A program made the translations under genes and the position numbers. Shown here in pieces: positions 53,569 through 63,900 of a stretch of DNA of 64,000 nucleotides. This DNA is from Vibrio furnissii CIP 102972 (GTDB lineage Bacteria; Pseudomonadota; Gammaproteobacteria; Enterobacterales; Vibrionaceae), in the NCBI RefSeq assembly GCF_000176175.1, contig NZ_ACZP01000014.1:868001-932000 (forward strand), written 5' to 3'. The first letter of the stretch is position 1. Each line of letters opens with the position of its first letter. Below the pieces are notes generated by a model. The model saw only the letters and a list, made by a program, of their open reading frames with translations, did no database searches and was not told where the DNA came from.

Positions 53569-56152
53569 ACTGGCCCCGGAGCTGAAAGCATCACTGGAAG
53601 AAGCAGCCGGTGCTGCGATGACACAAACGGTGGCCGCCATTGAAATTGAACACTGGTTGGTGCAACTGCTGTTGTCCAAAGAAACGCATCTGATGGCGTT
53701 CATCAATCAACAGCACATCGATGCGAACCGCCTGATGGCCGAGCTGACTGCGCGTATTGAACGCCTGACGAAAGGCTCTGCCAGCCAACCTGCGATCAGC
53801 AGTGCATTGAGCTCGCTGCTGGAAGAGGCCTGGTTGCAGGCGTCGGTCAATTTCTCTCAGGGGCAGGTCAGCAGCCTGCATCTGCTGTTAGTCCTGACTC
53901 AAACCGACAGTTTTGGCGTGAAGAAACTGGCACTGGAGAGTTTGAAAGACGTGTCTCAGGAAGCGTTGTCTGCTCAGATTACGCAGTTGCAAACCGTTCA
54001 GGCGGGTTCTTCTACTGCGCCTGCTGCCAGTGGCCACAGTGGTCCGGTCGCAGGTGGTGCGCTGGATAAATACACCGTCAACCTGACGCAACAGGCGCGT
54101 GAGGGCAAAATTGATCCGATTTCGGGTCGTAACAGCGAAGTGCGTCTGGCGATTGACATCTTGTGTCGTAAACGTCAGAACAACCCGATTTTGGTCGGTG
54201 AACCGGGCGTGGGTAAAACCGCAGTGGTTGAAGGTCTGGCGCTGCGCGTCGTCAGCGGTGAAGTCCCGCCAGCGATTCAGGGCGTGGAAATTCATACGCT
54301 GGATCTGGGTCTGTTGCAGGCGGGTGCGAGCATTAAAGGCGAGTTTGAAAACCGCCTGAAAGATGTCATTAACGAAGTGAAAAACTCACCGACGCCCATC
54401 ATTGTCTTTATCGATGAAGCACACACGCTGATTGGGGCGGGTGGAGCTGCGGGTCAGAACGATGCGGCGAACCTGCTGAAACCTGCGCTGGCTCGCGGCG
54501 AGTTCCGTTCCATGGCCGCGACAACCTGGGCGGAATACAAAAAGTACTTTGAAAAAGATCCCGCATTGACCCGTCGTTTTCAGGTGGTGAAAGTGGAAGA
54601 GCCAAGTGCCGACGATGCGCTGCAAATGCTGCGCGGCGTGGCACAGTCGCTACGTCGTCACCACGGTGTGTTCATTCGTGAGGACGCGCTGGATGCGGCG
54701 GTACAACTCTCGATTCGTTATCTGCCCTCTCGTCAGTTACCCGACAAAGCCAGCAGTCTGCTCGATACGGCTTGTGCGCGCATTGCGCTGACGCAGGGCG
54801 CAAAACCAGAGCAGATCGAATCGCTTGAGCAGCAACTGCGCTACCTCAACAGCGAACTTGAAGCGCTGGAAAATGAAGATACCGTGTTGGTTGGCAGCGC
54901 GGTTGATCGTCAGTCGATCAAAGACACCGTGGCGCGCAAGCAAGCCGAACTGCTCACGCTGACGGAACGTTGGGAGCAGGAAAAAGCGCTGGTTGCGGAA
55001 ATCAAACAGCTGACCGGCGAGATTGAGAGCCGCTTCCATGCTGGCGAAGCCGCGGACCCACAAACCCAGCACCGATTGCAAGGCAAGCTGGACGAGCTGG
55101 TTCAACTGCAAGATGAAGAGCCGATGGTGTTCCCCATGGTCGATGCGCAGGTGATTGCGGAAGTGATCTCCGGCTGGACGGGCATTCCAAGCGGCAACAT
55201 GGTCAAAGAAGAAGTGGCGTCACTGCTGTCGCTGGAAGACTCGCTCCACCGCCGCGTGATTGGCCAGAAAACTGCGATCAACGAGCTGGCGAAAAGTATC
55301 CGTATCTCACGAGCTGGCTTAACCGACAGCCGCAAACCTGTCGGCGTGTTTCTGATGTGTGGCCCGAGTGGTGTCGGTAAAACCGAAACGGCGATGGCGC
55401 TGGCAGATGAAGTCTTCGGCGGCGAAAACAACATGACCGTGATTAACATGACGGAGTTTAAAGAAGAGCACAAAATTTCCATGCTGCTGGGTTCACCGGC
55501 CGGTTATGTCGGTTTCGGTGAAGGCGGCGTGCTGACCGAAGCGATTCGCCGCAACCCGTACACCGTGTTGCTGCTGGATGAGATGGAAAAAGCGCATCCG
55601 GGTGTGCATGACCTGTTCTACCAAATCTTTGATAAAGGCCATATTAAAGACAGCGAAGGCCGCACGGTCGATTTCAAAAATACCATCATCATCATGACCT
55701 CTAACGCGGCCGATCAGGCGATTTGCGATGTGTGTGATGACAACGAACAACGTCCGGAAAATGACGATCTGCTGGAGCAAATCCGCCCAGCGCTGCTGCG
55801 TCACTTTAAGCCTGCGTTCCTCGGCCGTACCACGATTGTCCCTTATTACCCGCTCAATCAGGACGAGTTGAGTCAGATCACCGCGATCAGCCTGAACCGC
55901 ATTGCGAAAAAACTGCACGAGCAGTACAAGGCCGAGTTTATCTGGGATCAGGCCTTCGTTGATTTTGTCGTCGGACGCAACACGGACCCAACCACGGGTG
56001 GCCGCGCGGTGGAGCAAATCATCAATCGTTCGCTGATGCCACGTTTGGCGGAAGAGTGCATTCAGCGCCTGAGTGAAGGGCTACCGATCCAGAAAGTTTC
56101 GGTCAGTGCGGATCTCAATCAAGGCGGTGCCTTGCTGCTGGATATCGTATGA
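53534..56152 (+). CDS. tssH: T6SS sheath-recycling ATPase ClpV (TssH)
   Basis: An 872-residue double AAA+ disaggregase. The Clp N-domain covers about residues 1-150. The first ATPase has Walker [14 protein letters not shown] (residues 222-234) and Walker [18 protein letters not shown] coiled-coil middle domain lies at about 410-530. The second ATPase has Walker [16 protein letters not shown] (610-624) and Walker [16 protein letters not shown]. ClpV disassembles contracted TssB/TssC sheaths. It is coupled to tssG (35-bp overlap) and to the binding-protein gene (ATGA). Confidence 0.96.
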   Translation: MSQVKLGNLVSKLAPELKASLEEAAGAAMTQTVAAIEIEHWLVQLLLSKETHLMAFINQQHIDANRLMAELTARIERLTKGSASQPAISSALSSLLEEAWLQASVNFSQGQVSSLHLLLVLTQTDSFGVKKLALESLKDVSQEALSAQITQLQTVQAGSSTAPAASGHSGPVAGGALDKYTVNLTQQAREGKIDPISGRNSEVRLAIDILCRKRQNNPILVGEPGVGKTAVVEGLALRVVSGEVPPAIQGVEIHTLDLGLLQAGASIKGEFENRLKDVINEVKNSPTPIIVFIDEAHTLIGAGGAAGQNDAANLLKPALARGEFRSMAATTWAEYKKYFEKDPALTRRFQVVKVEEPSADDALQMLRGVAQSLRRHHGVFIREDALDAAVQLSIRYLPSRQLPDKASSLLDTACARIALTQGAKPEQIESLEQQLRYLNSELEALENEDTVLVGSAVDRQSIKDTVARKQAELLTLTERWEQEKALVAEIKQLTGEIESRFHAGEAADPQTQHRLQGKLDELVQLQDEEPMVFPMVDAQVIAEVISGWTGIPSGNMVKEEVASLLSLEDSLHRRVIGQKTAINELAKSIRISRAGLTDSRKPVGVFLMCGPSGVGKTETAMALADEVFGGENNMTVINMTEFKEEHKISMLLGSPAGYVGFGEGGVLTEAIRRNPYTVLLLDEMEKAHPGVHDLFYQIFDKGHIKDSEGRTVDFKNTIIIMTSNAADQAICDVCDDNEQRPENDDLLEQIRPALLRHFKPAFLGRTTIVPYYPLNQDELSQITAISLNRIAKKLHEQYKAEFIWDQAFVDFVVGRNTDPTTGGRAVEQIINRSLMPRLAEECIQRLSEGLPIQKVSVSADLNQGGALLLDIV

Positions 56153-56883
56153 CCGGGCCGGGCAAACTCACATTACGCTCCCATTTTCGCAGCGCGTTGT
56201 ACGCGCTGCTGATGGGTGGTTTCTGTGTTTCAGCCAGTGCCGCCGATCGACTGTTGCTGGCCACGCAAATCTGGACGCCGTACCAGACGGTGGACGAACA
56301 GGGGCGCATCGGTGGATTGGCGGTGGACCGGGTGAAGTGTGCGCTGGGTGATATGGATCAGCCCTATGAGATTCGTGTGATGCGCTGGGATAAGGCGCAG
56401 CTCTTGGTGGAATCGAACCAGATGAACGGTTTCTTCTCTGGTTCGGTGAACTCACAGCGCGCGACGTACGCCGAAGCGTCGATTCCTGTCGTGTCGGAAT
56501 ATCTCGCCTGGTTTAGCGCGCCGAATATCACCGCAGACTTGGATGATGGCAGCAACAAATACACGCTGCGTTTTGGCGCCAAGTTCAACACCAACAAATG
56601 GCTGAGCTTGAAACGCAAAGGCTACAACGTGATTAAAAAGCCGCGCGATGCGGATGCATTGTTGCAGATGCTGCTCGAAGGCGATCTCGATGTGGCTTAT
56701 GAGTACGAACTGGTGTTTCAGGACGCGATGAAAAAAGCGGGCGTACCGCTCGACTATTTCCACACGGTTCGCGAGAAAAAACAGGATTTGATGGTGCATT
56801 TCTCCAAACAGTTTTTGAGCGATCACCCAGGGTTTTTAACGCGATTTAACACCTCGCTGCACGCATGTATAGAGACGAAATAG
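56149..56883 (+). CDS. Periplasmic solute-binding-like protein (SBP family 3) inside the T6SS operon
   Basis: A 244-residue exported protein. The signal sequence ALYALLMGGFCVSASAA is followed by a family 3 binding fold opening LLLATQIWTPYQTVDEQGRI and containing GLAVDRVKCALGDMDQPYEI and DADALLQMLLEGDLDVAYEY. It is shorter than many SBPs but has both lobes. No transporter partner is nearby. It is coupled to tssH by ATGA and 8 bp from the FHA gene. It could sense or bind an amino-acid-like or cell-wall ligand in the periplasm; this is inference. Confidence 0.8.
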   Translation: MTGPGKLTLRSHFRSALYALLMGGFCVSASAADRLLLATQIWTPYQTVDEQGRIGGLAVDRVKCALGDMDQPYEIRVMRWDKAQLLVESNQMNGFFSGSVNSQRATYAEASIPVVSEYLAWFSAPNITADLDDGSNKYTLRFGAKFNTNKWLSLKRKGYNVIKKPRDADALLQMLLEGDLDVAYEYELVFQDAMKKAGVPLDYFHTVREKKQDLMVHFSKQFLSDHPGFLTRFNTSLHACIETK

Positions 56884-56891
56884 GCAGGATT

Positions 56892-57881
56892 ATGACGATC
56901 AGTTTTCAGATAATCGACCTTCCTGAAGATGAACAAATCGGTAGCCGTCAGGTATCACTGCCGGTCAGTGGCGGCACGTTAGGACGCTCGTTTGAGTGCA
57001 CCATTCAGTTGCCGGATTTTCAGCGCACCCTGTCACGTGTCCACGCTGACATTCAACCGCATCCGAAAGGCGGCTACCAAATTATCGATCGCAGTACCAA
57101 CGGCGTATTTGTCAACGATGTGCTGGTGGGCAAAGGCGAGTCGCAGCGCCTCAGCGATGGCGACCGGATTGTGATTGGAGCTTACACCTTATTGGTCAGC
57201 GATATGGATGCGTTGTTGACGCGCGCGCCACAACCGAGCGACGACACCGAAACGGCCAGCCTGAATGGCGTCGCCGATTCGCCGTTTGCGGCCAGCTCGG
57301 TCTTAGATGACAGTCAGGACAACGCATTTGGTTTTGCGCATCTGGACGAGATTCAGGATGCGGTGCAAGACGAAACGCCGTTTTCGACGGAGAACGTGCT
57401 GGGCGATGACCTGTATGGTTACGACCCGTTTGAAGACGATGAGCGTTGGGTGCTGGAACAGAGCCAAAGTGAAGACACCACCGAACAGATTGTGCTGATG
57501 CCCGAAGCGACTCAGTTCAATGACAGCAATCATACCCCGCAGCACAGTGTGACGGTCAGCGATCATCGTCAGATAGAGTCACTGGAAAACAGCATTGAAC
57601 AGCTGAATTCGATGCTTAAACAGCAACAACTGAGCGTGGCGGGTGGCATTGACCGTGAACGTCTGATGACCTGCATCGAGTCGACACTGGACAAATTCCT
57701 CGACAATTTCAACCCGAGTCATCTGGAAGATGAGTTCAACGACTATCTTTCTGGCTGGGGGAACAAAGATAAAAAATATTGGGCGCTGTATAAGAAACAG
57801 TTCCAGCGCAAAACCGAGCGTCGGGAGTTTTCCCGTCAGTTCTCCTCCCTGTTATTTGAAGCCCTGAGAGAGAAACGATGA
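56892..57881 (+). CDS. tagH: T6SS FHA-domain protein (TagH type)
   Basis: A 329-residue cytoplasmic protein. The forkhead-associated domain, which binds phosphothreonine, covers about residues 20-105, with GGTLGRSFECTIQLPD and LSRVHADIQ and then DRSTNGVFVNDV, the usual G-R, S-x-x-H and N-G positions. A long acidic linker follows (about 115-225), then a coiled coil and a C-terminal domain (CIESTLDKFLDNFNPSHLED). In other systems FHA proteins take part in kinase/phosphatase control of T6SS assembly; no PpkA/PppA genes are within this window. It is coupled to tssJ by ATGA. Confidence 0.87.
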   Translation: MTISFQIIDLPEDEQIGSRQVSLPVSGGTLGRSFECTIQLPDFQRTLSRVHADIQPHPKGGYQIIDRSTNGVFVNDVLVGKGESQRLSDGDRIVIGAYTLLVSDMDALLTRAPQPSDDTETASLNGVADSPFAASSVLDDSQDNAFGFAHLDEIQDAVQDETPFSTENVLGDDLYGYDPFEDDERWVLEQSQSEDTTEQIVLMPEATQFNDSNHTPQHSVTVSDHRQIESLENSIEQLNSMLKQQQLSVAGGIDRERLMTCIESTLDKFLDNFNPSHLEDEFNDYLSGWGNKDKKYWALYKKQFQRKTERREFSRQFSSLLFEALREKR

Positions 57882-58393
57882 GCTGGCTGAATAGGATTCG
57901 TCTGGCCGCAATCGGCTGCTGCGCGTTGGTGCTGAGTGCTTGTAGCTCAAGCAGTTCAACCACCACGTTTGCCCCGACACTCAAAGTGCCGCTGGTGGTT
58001 GAAGCGAGTAAAGACATCAATGTGTTTGATGATGAACAAGCGCGACCGGTGGTCGTGCGCGTGTATCAGCTGCAGGATGCCGGCAATTTCCAGAAAGCCG
58101 ATTTCATCAGCCTGTACAACGCGGATCAGAGCGTGCTGGCCGATTCGCTGGTGGATTTGCAGACACTCGCGCCTGTCCTGCCGGGAGAGCTGCGCAACCT
58201 GACCTTGGATGTCCAGCAACAAAGCCGTTTTATCGCCGTATTGGTCGAATTTGCCCATTACGAAACCGCGACCGCCAAAGCGTATCTGGCGCTGGTAAGC
58301 GAACCCGAAGAGTACCCAGTTTATATCCACATCACCAAGCAGAAGGTTGAGCTGACTCAACCGGTCAGCAAGTCGTGGTGGAACGTGTTTTAA
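57878..58393 (+). CDS. tssJ: T6SS outer-membrane lipoprotein TssJ
   Basis: A 171-residue lipoprotein. The lipobox LSAC with Cys22 ends a short signal peptide, followed by a Ser/Thr-rich tether. The mature beta-sandwich contains PLVVEASKDINVFDDEQARP and VVVRVYQLQDAGNFQKADF, the usual transthyretin-like TssJ pattern, with a FISLYNADQSVLADSL block. It anchors the TssL-TssM membrane complex to the outer membrane. It ends 10 bp before tssK. Confidence 0.93.
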   Translation: MSWLNRIRLAAIGCCALVLSACSSSSSTTTFAPTLKVPLVVEASKDINVFDDEQARPVVVRVYQLQDAGNFQKADFISLYNADQSVLADSLVDLQTLAPVLPGELRNLTLDVQQQSRFIAVLVEFAHYETATAKAYLALVSEPEEYPVYIHITKQKVELTQPVSKSWWNVF

Positions 58394-58403
58394 GGAGTGT
58401 CAT

Positions 58404-59729
58404 TTGAAACACCAGAGTAAAGTCGTATGGAGAGAGGGCATGTTTATTGCCCCGCAGCATTTTCAGCAGCAGGACCGCCATACGCATCAGTACATTCAGA
58501 AATATGTTGCCCTGTCTTCACAGGGCAGTGGTTTTGGTGTGTCGGCGCTGGAGCTTGATCATCATTGCCTCAAAATCGGCAAGTTTGGCGTGGTGCATTG
58601 CCAAGGGATTTTCCCGGAAGGGACGCTGTTTGATTGTGTCAAAGAGCTGCTGCTGGATATTCCGGAAGGTACCCTCAACCAACGCGTCTATCTGGCGTTG
58701 CCATTGTCGGTGGAAGGCGAAAATGAGTACGGCAGCCGTGCAGACAAGCGTCGTTACGTGGTGTCGCAGGTCAATCTGTTTGATGCCAGTGATGTGGTGC
58801 AGAGCGCGATTGAAGCCGAACTCGCCGAGCCAAATATCCGTCTGGTACTCGAAGGGGAAGACGTGACGGGGCTGGCGTTGTTGCCGGTGGCGAAAGTGTT
58901 GGAACGGCAGGAAAACGGGGAGGTCATTCTTGATCGCAGCTTTATTCCGGCGTGTCTCCACTACGGCGCCTCGCAACTGCTCAAAGAGCGTTTGAAAGAG
59001 ATTTTCATCCTGACGCAAGCCCGCGCCAACAGCGTCGTGCAACGCATTGGTGCGGGGCAGCAAACCAAAAGTGACCTGAGCCTGATGCGCGAATTTCTGT
59101 GGTTACAGACGTTAAACCGCTGGCTGCCATGGCTGCATCTGACACTTGAACAGCCACAGACCAGTGTGGACGCGTTGTACGAAGGGCTGGTGAGCTTTTC
59201 CGCTGAACTCGACAGCTTTAAACCAGCGATGACGGCCATGCCGGAACCACTGGTGCGTGATGATCTTAAGCAGGGCTTTGCGGGCGTGTTCGCCCAACTG
59301 CGCGAGAAACTGTCGATGGTTCAGAGCGACAACGTGACGGAATTCAGCTGGGATACCAACCTGTTCGAGCGTCGCCGCTTGCTGCGTTTGTCGATTCCGA
59401 ACCTCAATCAGATTGAAGGCCGCCGCTTTGTGATGGCGGTGCATGCGTCGATTGGGACCGCTGCGCTGCTGCAGGTGTTCCCGAGCGCGTGCACGCTGAG
59501 TGGGTTGAGCCAGATTGCCGACTTGGTGCGCAACAGTCAGTCCGGTGTGCCGATTCAGGTGCTGCCGGTTGCACCGAATGAGCTGAAAGCGCAGGCGGAT
59601 GTGGCGTATTTCGAAATCGATACCGCCCATGAGTACTGGCAACAACTGAAAACCAAACGAGAGCCGATCGCGCTGCACGTCGACAGCCGTGTGCCGGATC
59701 TCTCCATTAAGCTCTACGCCCTGGGTTGA
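58404..59729 (+). CDS. tssK: T6SS baseplate-membrane connector TssK
   Basis: A 441-residue TssK. The family motif KVVWREGMFIAPQHFQQQDR is at residues 6-25, and a mid-region contains FLWLQTLNRWLPWLHLTLEQ. The start is TTG 58404, six bases after AAGGAG; no ATG fits. TssK trimers join the TssFGE wedges to TssL and TssM. It is followed by tssL after 4 bp. Confidence 0.94.
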   Translation: MKHQSKVVWREGMFIAPQHFQQQDRHTHQYIQKYVALSSQGSGFGVSALELDHHCLKIGKFGVVHCQGIFPEGTLFDCVKELLLDIPEGTLNQRVYLALPLSVEGENEYGSRADKRRYVVSQVNLFDASDVVQSAIEAELAEPNIRLVLEGEDVTGLALLPVAKVLERQENGEVILDRSFIPACLHYGASQLLKERLKEIFILTQARANSVVQRIGAGQQTKSDLSLMREFLWLQTLNRWLPWLHLTLEQPQTSVDALYEGLVSFSAELDSFKPAMTAMPEPLVRDDLKQGFAGVFAQLREKLSMVQSDNVTEFSWDTNLFERRRLLRLSIPNLNQIEGRRFVMAVHASIGTAALLQVFPSACTLSGLSQIADLVRNSQSGVPIQVLPVAPNELKAQADVAYFEIDTAHEYWQQLKTKREPIALHVDSRVPDLSIKLYALG

Positions 59730-59733
59730 AGCA

Positions 59734-60951
59734 ATGAATCAATTGTTCGATGAAGATACCGTCACGATCGCCGCCAATGAGCCGACGCCTGCATCCAGTC
59801 AGCCGGAAAAATCCGTTCGTCTGAGCCACGCCAATATGCTCAAAAACCATGCGCGTTACAGCATGGCTCAGCAGCAGGGGCAACTGTTTGACAACAGCAT
59901 TCTGCGCGTCAGTTCGGACTTACTGTCGCTGATCATTTCGGTCAAACGCATGCAATGTCCGACCGATCTTTACACGTTCCGCGCGGGCATCAAGCACGCG
60001 ATCACCGAGCTGAAATATCGTATTGCCGCGTTGGATTATCCGCCTTCGGTGGCGGACAAAACCTGTTTTCTGTTTGCCGTGATGATCGACGAGCAGATCT
60101 TGCACTCGTCGTGGGGCGATGAAGCGGGTTGGGAAAATCAAACGCTGGTCAGCGAACTGTTCAACATCAAAAACGGCGGTGAACAGTTTTACATCATTGC
60201 CGAGCGTGCGCTGCTGCAGCCTGTGTTGTTGGTCGATCTGCTGGAGCTGATCTACATCATGCTCAAGATGGGCTTTCGTGGTCGCTATCGCACCAAAGGC
60301 AAGGATCAACTGACCGCGCTGATGAAACGTCTGGAAGAGGCGGTGTTTGCCAAACCGGTGGCGTATTCGGCTGCTGAACGTCTGGCGCCCGTGGCCGCCG
60401 ACGATGTGGCCGCTCGTCATGCCAAACGGCCGAAAAAACCGGTCGGCGTGTGGCGTTCGGTGGCGCTGTTTGTGGTGATGTCGGCTTTGGTGTGGGGCGG
60501 ATTACGCTATTGGTATGACGTGACTTCGCCGCAAAAGGCACTGCCCTTTACCCAACTGACGCAGTTTACCCAAACGTATTACAGCAAGGGCAGCGTGCAG
60601 GACCAAGAGTACGTGTATGAAAGTACCTCGTCGGACATGGCATCGGAAGGGTGGCACCCCACGCCGCAAACCGTCGCCGATCGCGAGCCGGCGACCCCTG
60701 CAGTGGCAAAACAACCCGCAGGCAACCGTCAGTGGTTGGTGCAACTGGCGAGTTTTAACAATCCGAGTGATGCGGCCAAGTTCATTGCTCGCTACAAACC
60801 TCGCGTACCGAGTGCTCAGGTCAAAACGGTGAACGGACGTTACCGCGTGGTGAGCGAAAGCTATACGACCAAATCGGCTGCGATTGAAACGCTCTCTACC
60901 GCCAAAAGTGCCGGGATTTCCGATGCCTTTTTACTCATTGATACCAATTAG
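59734..60951 (+). CDS. tssL: T6SS inner-membrane protein TssL with C-terminal SPOR domain
   Basis: A 405-residue protein. The cytoplasmic DotU/IcmH domain at about residues 45-210 contains CPTDLYTFRAGIKHAITELK and KTCFLFAVMIDEQILHSSWG. A single membrane helix lies at about 243-262. A periplasmic stalk follows, then a SPOR domain at about 328-405 (NRQWLVQLASFNNPSDAAKF). SPOR domains bind glycan strands lacking stem peptides, so this TssL can hold peptidoglycan itself, like the evolved TssL proteins with OmpA-type ends. The start ATG at 59734 is inside the longest frame. Confidence 0.92.
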   Translation: MNQLFDEDTVTIAANEPTPASSQPEKSVRLSHANMLKNHARYSMAQQQGQLFDNSILRVSSDLLSLIISVKRMQCPTDLYTFRAGIKHAITELKYRIAALDYPPSVADKTCFLFAVMIDEQILHSSWGDEAGWENQTLVSELFNIKNGGEQFYIIAERALLQPVLLVDLLELIYIMLKMGFRGRYRTKGKDQLTALMKRLEEAVFAKPVAYSAAERLAPVAADDVAARHAKRPKKPVGVWRSVALFVVMSALVWGGLRYWYDVTSPQKALPFTQLTQFTQTYYSKGSVQDQEYVYESTSSDMASEGWHPTPQTVADREPATPAVAKQPAGNRQWLVQLASFNNPSDAAKFIARYKPRVPSAQVKTVNGRYRVVSESYTTKSAAIETLSTAKSAGISDAFLLIDTN

Positions 60952-60963
60952 GTTGTAAACAAC

Positions 60964-63900
60964 ATGATGGATAAGAAAAAAGCCATTCTCTTTTCAACGC
61001 TGGCGGCATGCCTGGTTGGCCTCGTGACGAGTGTGGTGTTGTGGCTGACCGGAACTTACTGGTTGACGCCGTGGTGGGCGGTGGCGCTGCAAGTAATGGT
61101 GATGGTGCTGATTCTGGCGCTGGTGGGGTGGGGCGTGTACGCGTATTTGCGTCGTCCAAAAGTGGATGAAACCCTCAAGCAGCACGACGAGTGGCGCAAG
61201 CGCGTGCTCAAAAACCGCTTTGCATTGATTTGGAAAAAGCACAGCAAGGTGACTTCTAACCCGTATCATGTGCCTTGGTATGTGCATGTGTCGGCAGACG
61301 TCAATTCTGACGTTCGTTGGTTGCAGCAAATGGGGTTTGAAAGTGTCGAATCCATCGAACCTGTACCAGATGATTTGATTGCGGTGCGCTTTTGGGTGTC
61401 CGACAGTGCGGTGCTGATCTCCGTTGATATGAGTTTTCCGCTCGCCACACGTCAAGCCAGTTTGGATGTGGTGTGTGAACTGGTGATGAAAAAACGCGAC
61501 CGTCAGGCGTTTAACGGCGTGCTGTGCACGGTGGACCTCGACCACCTGTTGCAGAAAAACGAAATGGCGGTCAGTGAGTTCAGCCAACAGTATCGAACGC
61601 TGCTGAGTGATTTAAACCAACGCACCGGATTGTCGCTACCCACCTACTGCGTGTTGACCAATATGGCCGCAGTGCGTGATTTTTGTGAGTTGTTCTCGAC
61701 CTTGGATGAAGCCGCACGCGAGCAACCTTTTGGCGTGTTGCGTCCGGTTGACGAAGGCAAAGGGTATGACAAAGCGTGGTTTGATGAATCGTTTGACGAC
61801 CTGACGCGACGCTTGGCGGTCACTGCCAGCGAGTCGCTCAAGCAGCAATTACATGCCGATTATCGCGCCGCATCGGTGGCGGGCATTTTCCAACTGTCGG
61901 CGCTGCGCTACGACATTGAAGATTTCTTGTCACTCACCTTCAGCCAGCATGCGTTTGATGAAGTTGCGCTGCATTTTCGTGGTTTCTTCTTCGTTAACGT
62001 TGGCGGAGAAGGGGCATCCACTGACATTTTGACTTACATGCATGCCTCCGATCTTGGCTTTGAATCGCTGGCCGGAACGCAGCAACATGCCTCCAGCCCG
62101 AGCCTATTTGGCAAGAATCTGTTTCGCAGTTGTATTGTCAAAGAAGCGCCGTTGGTGGGGGTATACCGCCAACGTGAATGGCGTTACCGCGCTTCGCGAG
62201 TTGCGGTTTTCGGTGGCTTATTGCTGCTGTTTGGTGGCTTTTTGTGGATGTTAAAGGCGAGTTTCGACTATCAGCAGGCCTTGGACAATCAAGCGCTGAT
62301 CAAACTCAACCAATACAAAGAGAACCTGAAGCAGGACACAATGGTTGCCGATGATCTCTCATCGCCGGTATTCAGCTTGTCGGAGCTGCGAGACATCAAC
62401 ACTCTGTACGACAAACAGCATCGTCCTTGGTATGTCAGTGACTGGCTGCCAGATTCCAGTATCAGACGTTTTGTGCATCAGACCTATTATGAAGAACTGA
62501 GCAGCGTACTGCTGACCCTGATGCGCGACTACATCCTCAAAGATCTGTTTGTCTACAACTCACTAGATGACAAAGTGAAAATGCTGGAGCTGCTGAACTA
62601 TCATCAGATCCTCTACAGCAAGCATCGTGATGATGTCGATTCACTGGTCAATTACTACCTGACTTCGCTCAAAGAGGAAGGGGAAGGCGATGTCGCACTG
62701 CTTGAACGCTTCACGGCATTGGCTGAAGATTTGCTGCGCAGCGGGGCCACGCCGCCAGACGCCGAACCGGAGTTACTGGCGCTGGTGCGCAAATCGTTGT
62801 CGGCCAACGACATCAGTGAATTGCTTTATCAGCACATTTTGCAACACCCGGATTTTTCACGCCGTGTCGATATGCGCACCAAACTGAATCCGTCTTATCA
62901 GAACGTGTTCGTGTTCAAACCGGGTTTTACCGGCTATTTGATTCCGTACCTGTTTACCCGCGAAGGCTTTGAGGATCTGTACAACGAAACCGGCTTTCAG
63001 CTGGCGTCAGAGGCGATCAAATCTTACGAGGGCGTGATGGGCAATATCAGCGGTGACGCTGAAATGAACCGCATTAACCGTCAGTTGCGTGAACGCTATA
63101 TCGGTGATTATGTCCGATATTGGCAAGCGTTAATGGCCAACGTCAGTTGGGTGGACGTGTCGGGATGGGGCGAGGTCAGCAAGCAGATTGAGATGACGGT
63201 CGATCCGGTCTATTCGCCGCTCAGCCAGTTCTACCATCTGGTCGCGGTGCATACCAATCTGAGCCAGAAAAAAGAAGGTGAGCATGCGCCCAAAGAGAGC
63301 CGTGAAGCCAAAGAACAACAGACGGAGGCGGGCGAGCCGAATGTGACTGCGATCAGCAATACCAGCGAACGGGTGCGAGCCTCGATTGCTGCGCCGTTTA
63401 AGGCGATGCATCAACTGGTGGCGGTGAACGAAGCGGGACAAAGCCGACTGAGCATTGCGCTTTCGCAACTGCAACAAACCGGTGATTGGATTGCGAAATC
63501 CAAAGAAACACAGGATCGCGGCAGCTACTTCTTGGCGCAGTTGCAAAACACCGATTCGAATAACCCGTTGGCGCAGCTCAATGCCTTGGCGGCAGATTAC
63601 AATGATCCCGTGCTGCCGATGTTGATGCGCGGCGTGGCACGAACGACCAACCGATTGGCACAAAGTGCGATGAAAGCGGTGATCAACCACGACTGGAGTG
63701 TGTTGTACGGCGGTTATGTGCGTCACTTTGCCGGCCGTTATCCTTTCGATAAACAGGCTGAGTTTGATGCCTCGTTGGCCGATTTTGCTGATTTCTTTCA
63801 ATCCGGAGGTCAGTTTGATGAGTTCGCGCAGAAATACGCCGCCTACTTTGACCTGACACATGGGCGCCAAACGCAGCTCAAAGGCTTTATCGTCAATCAG

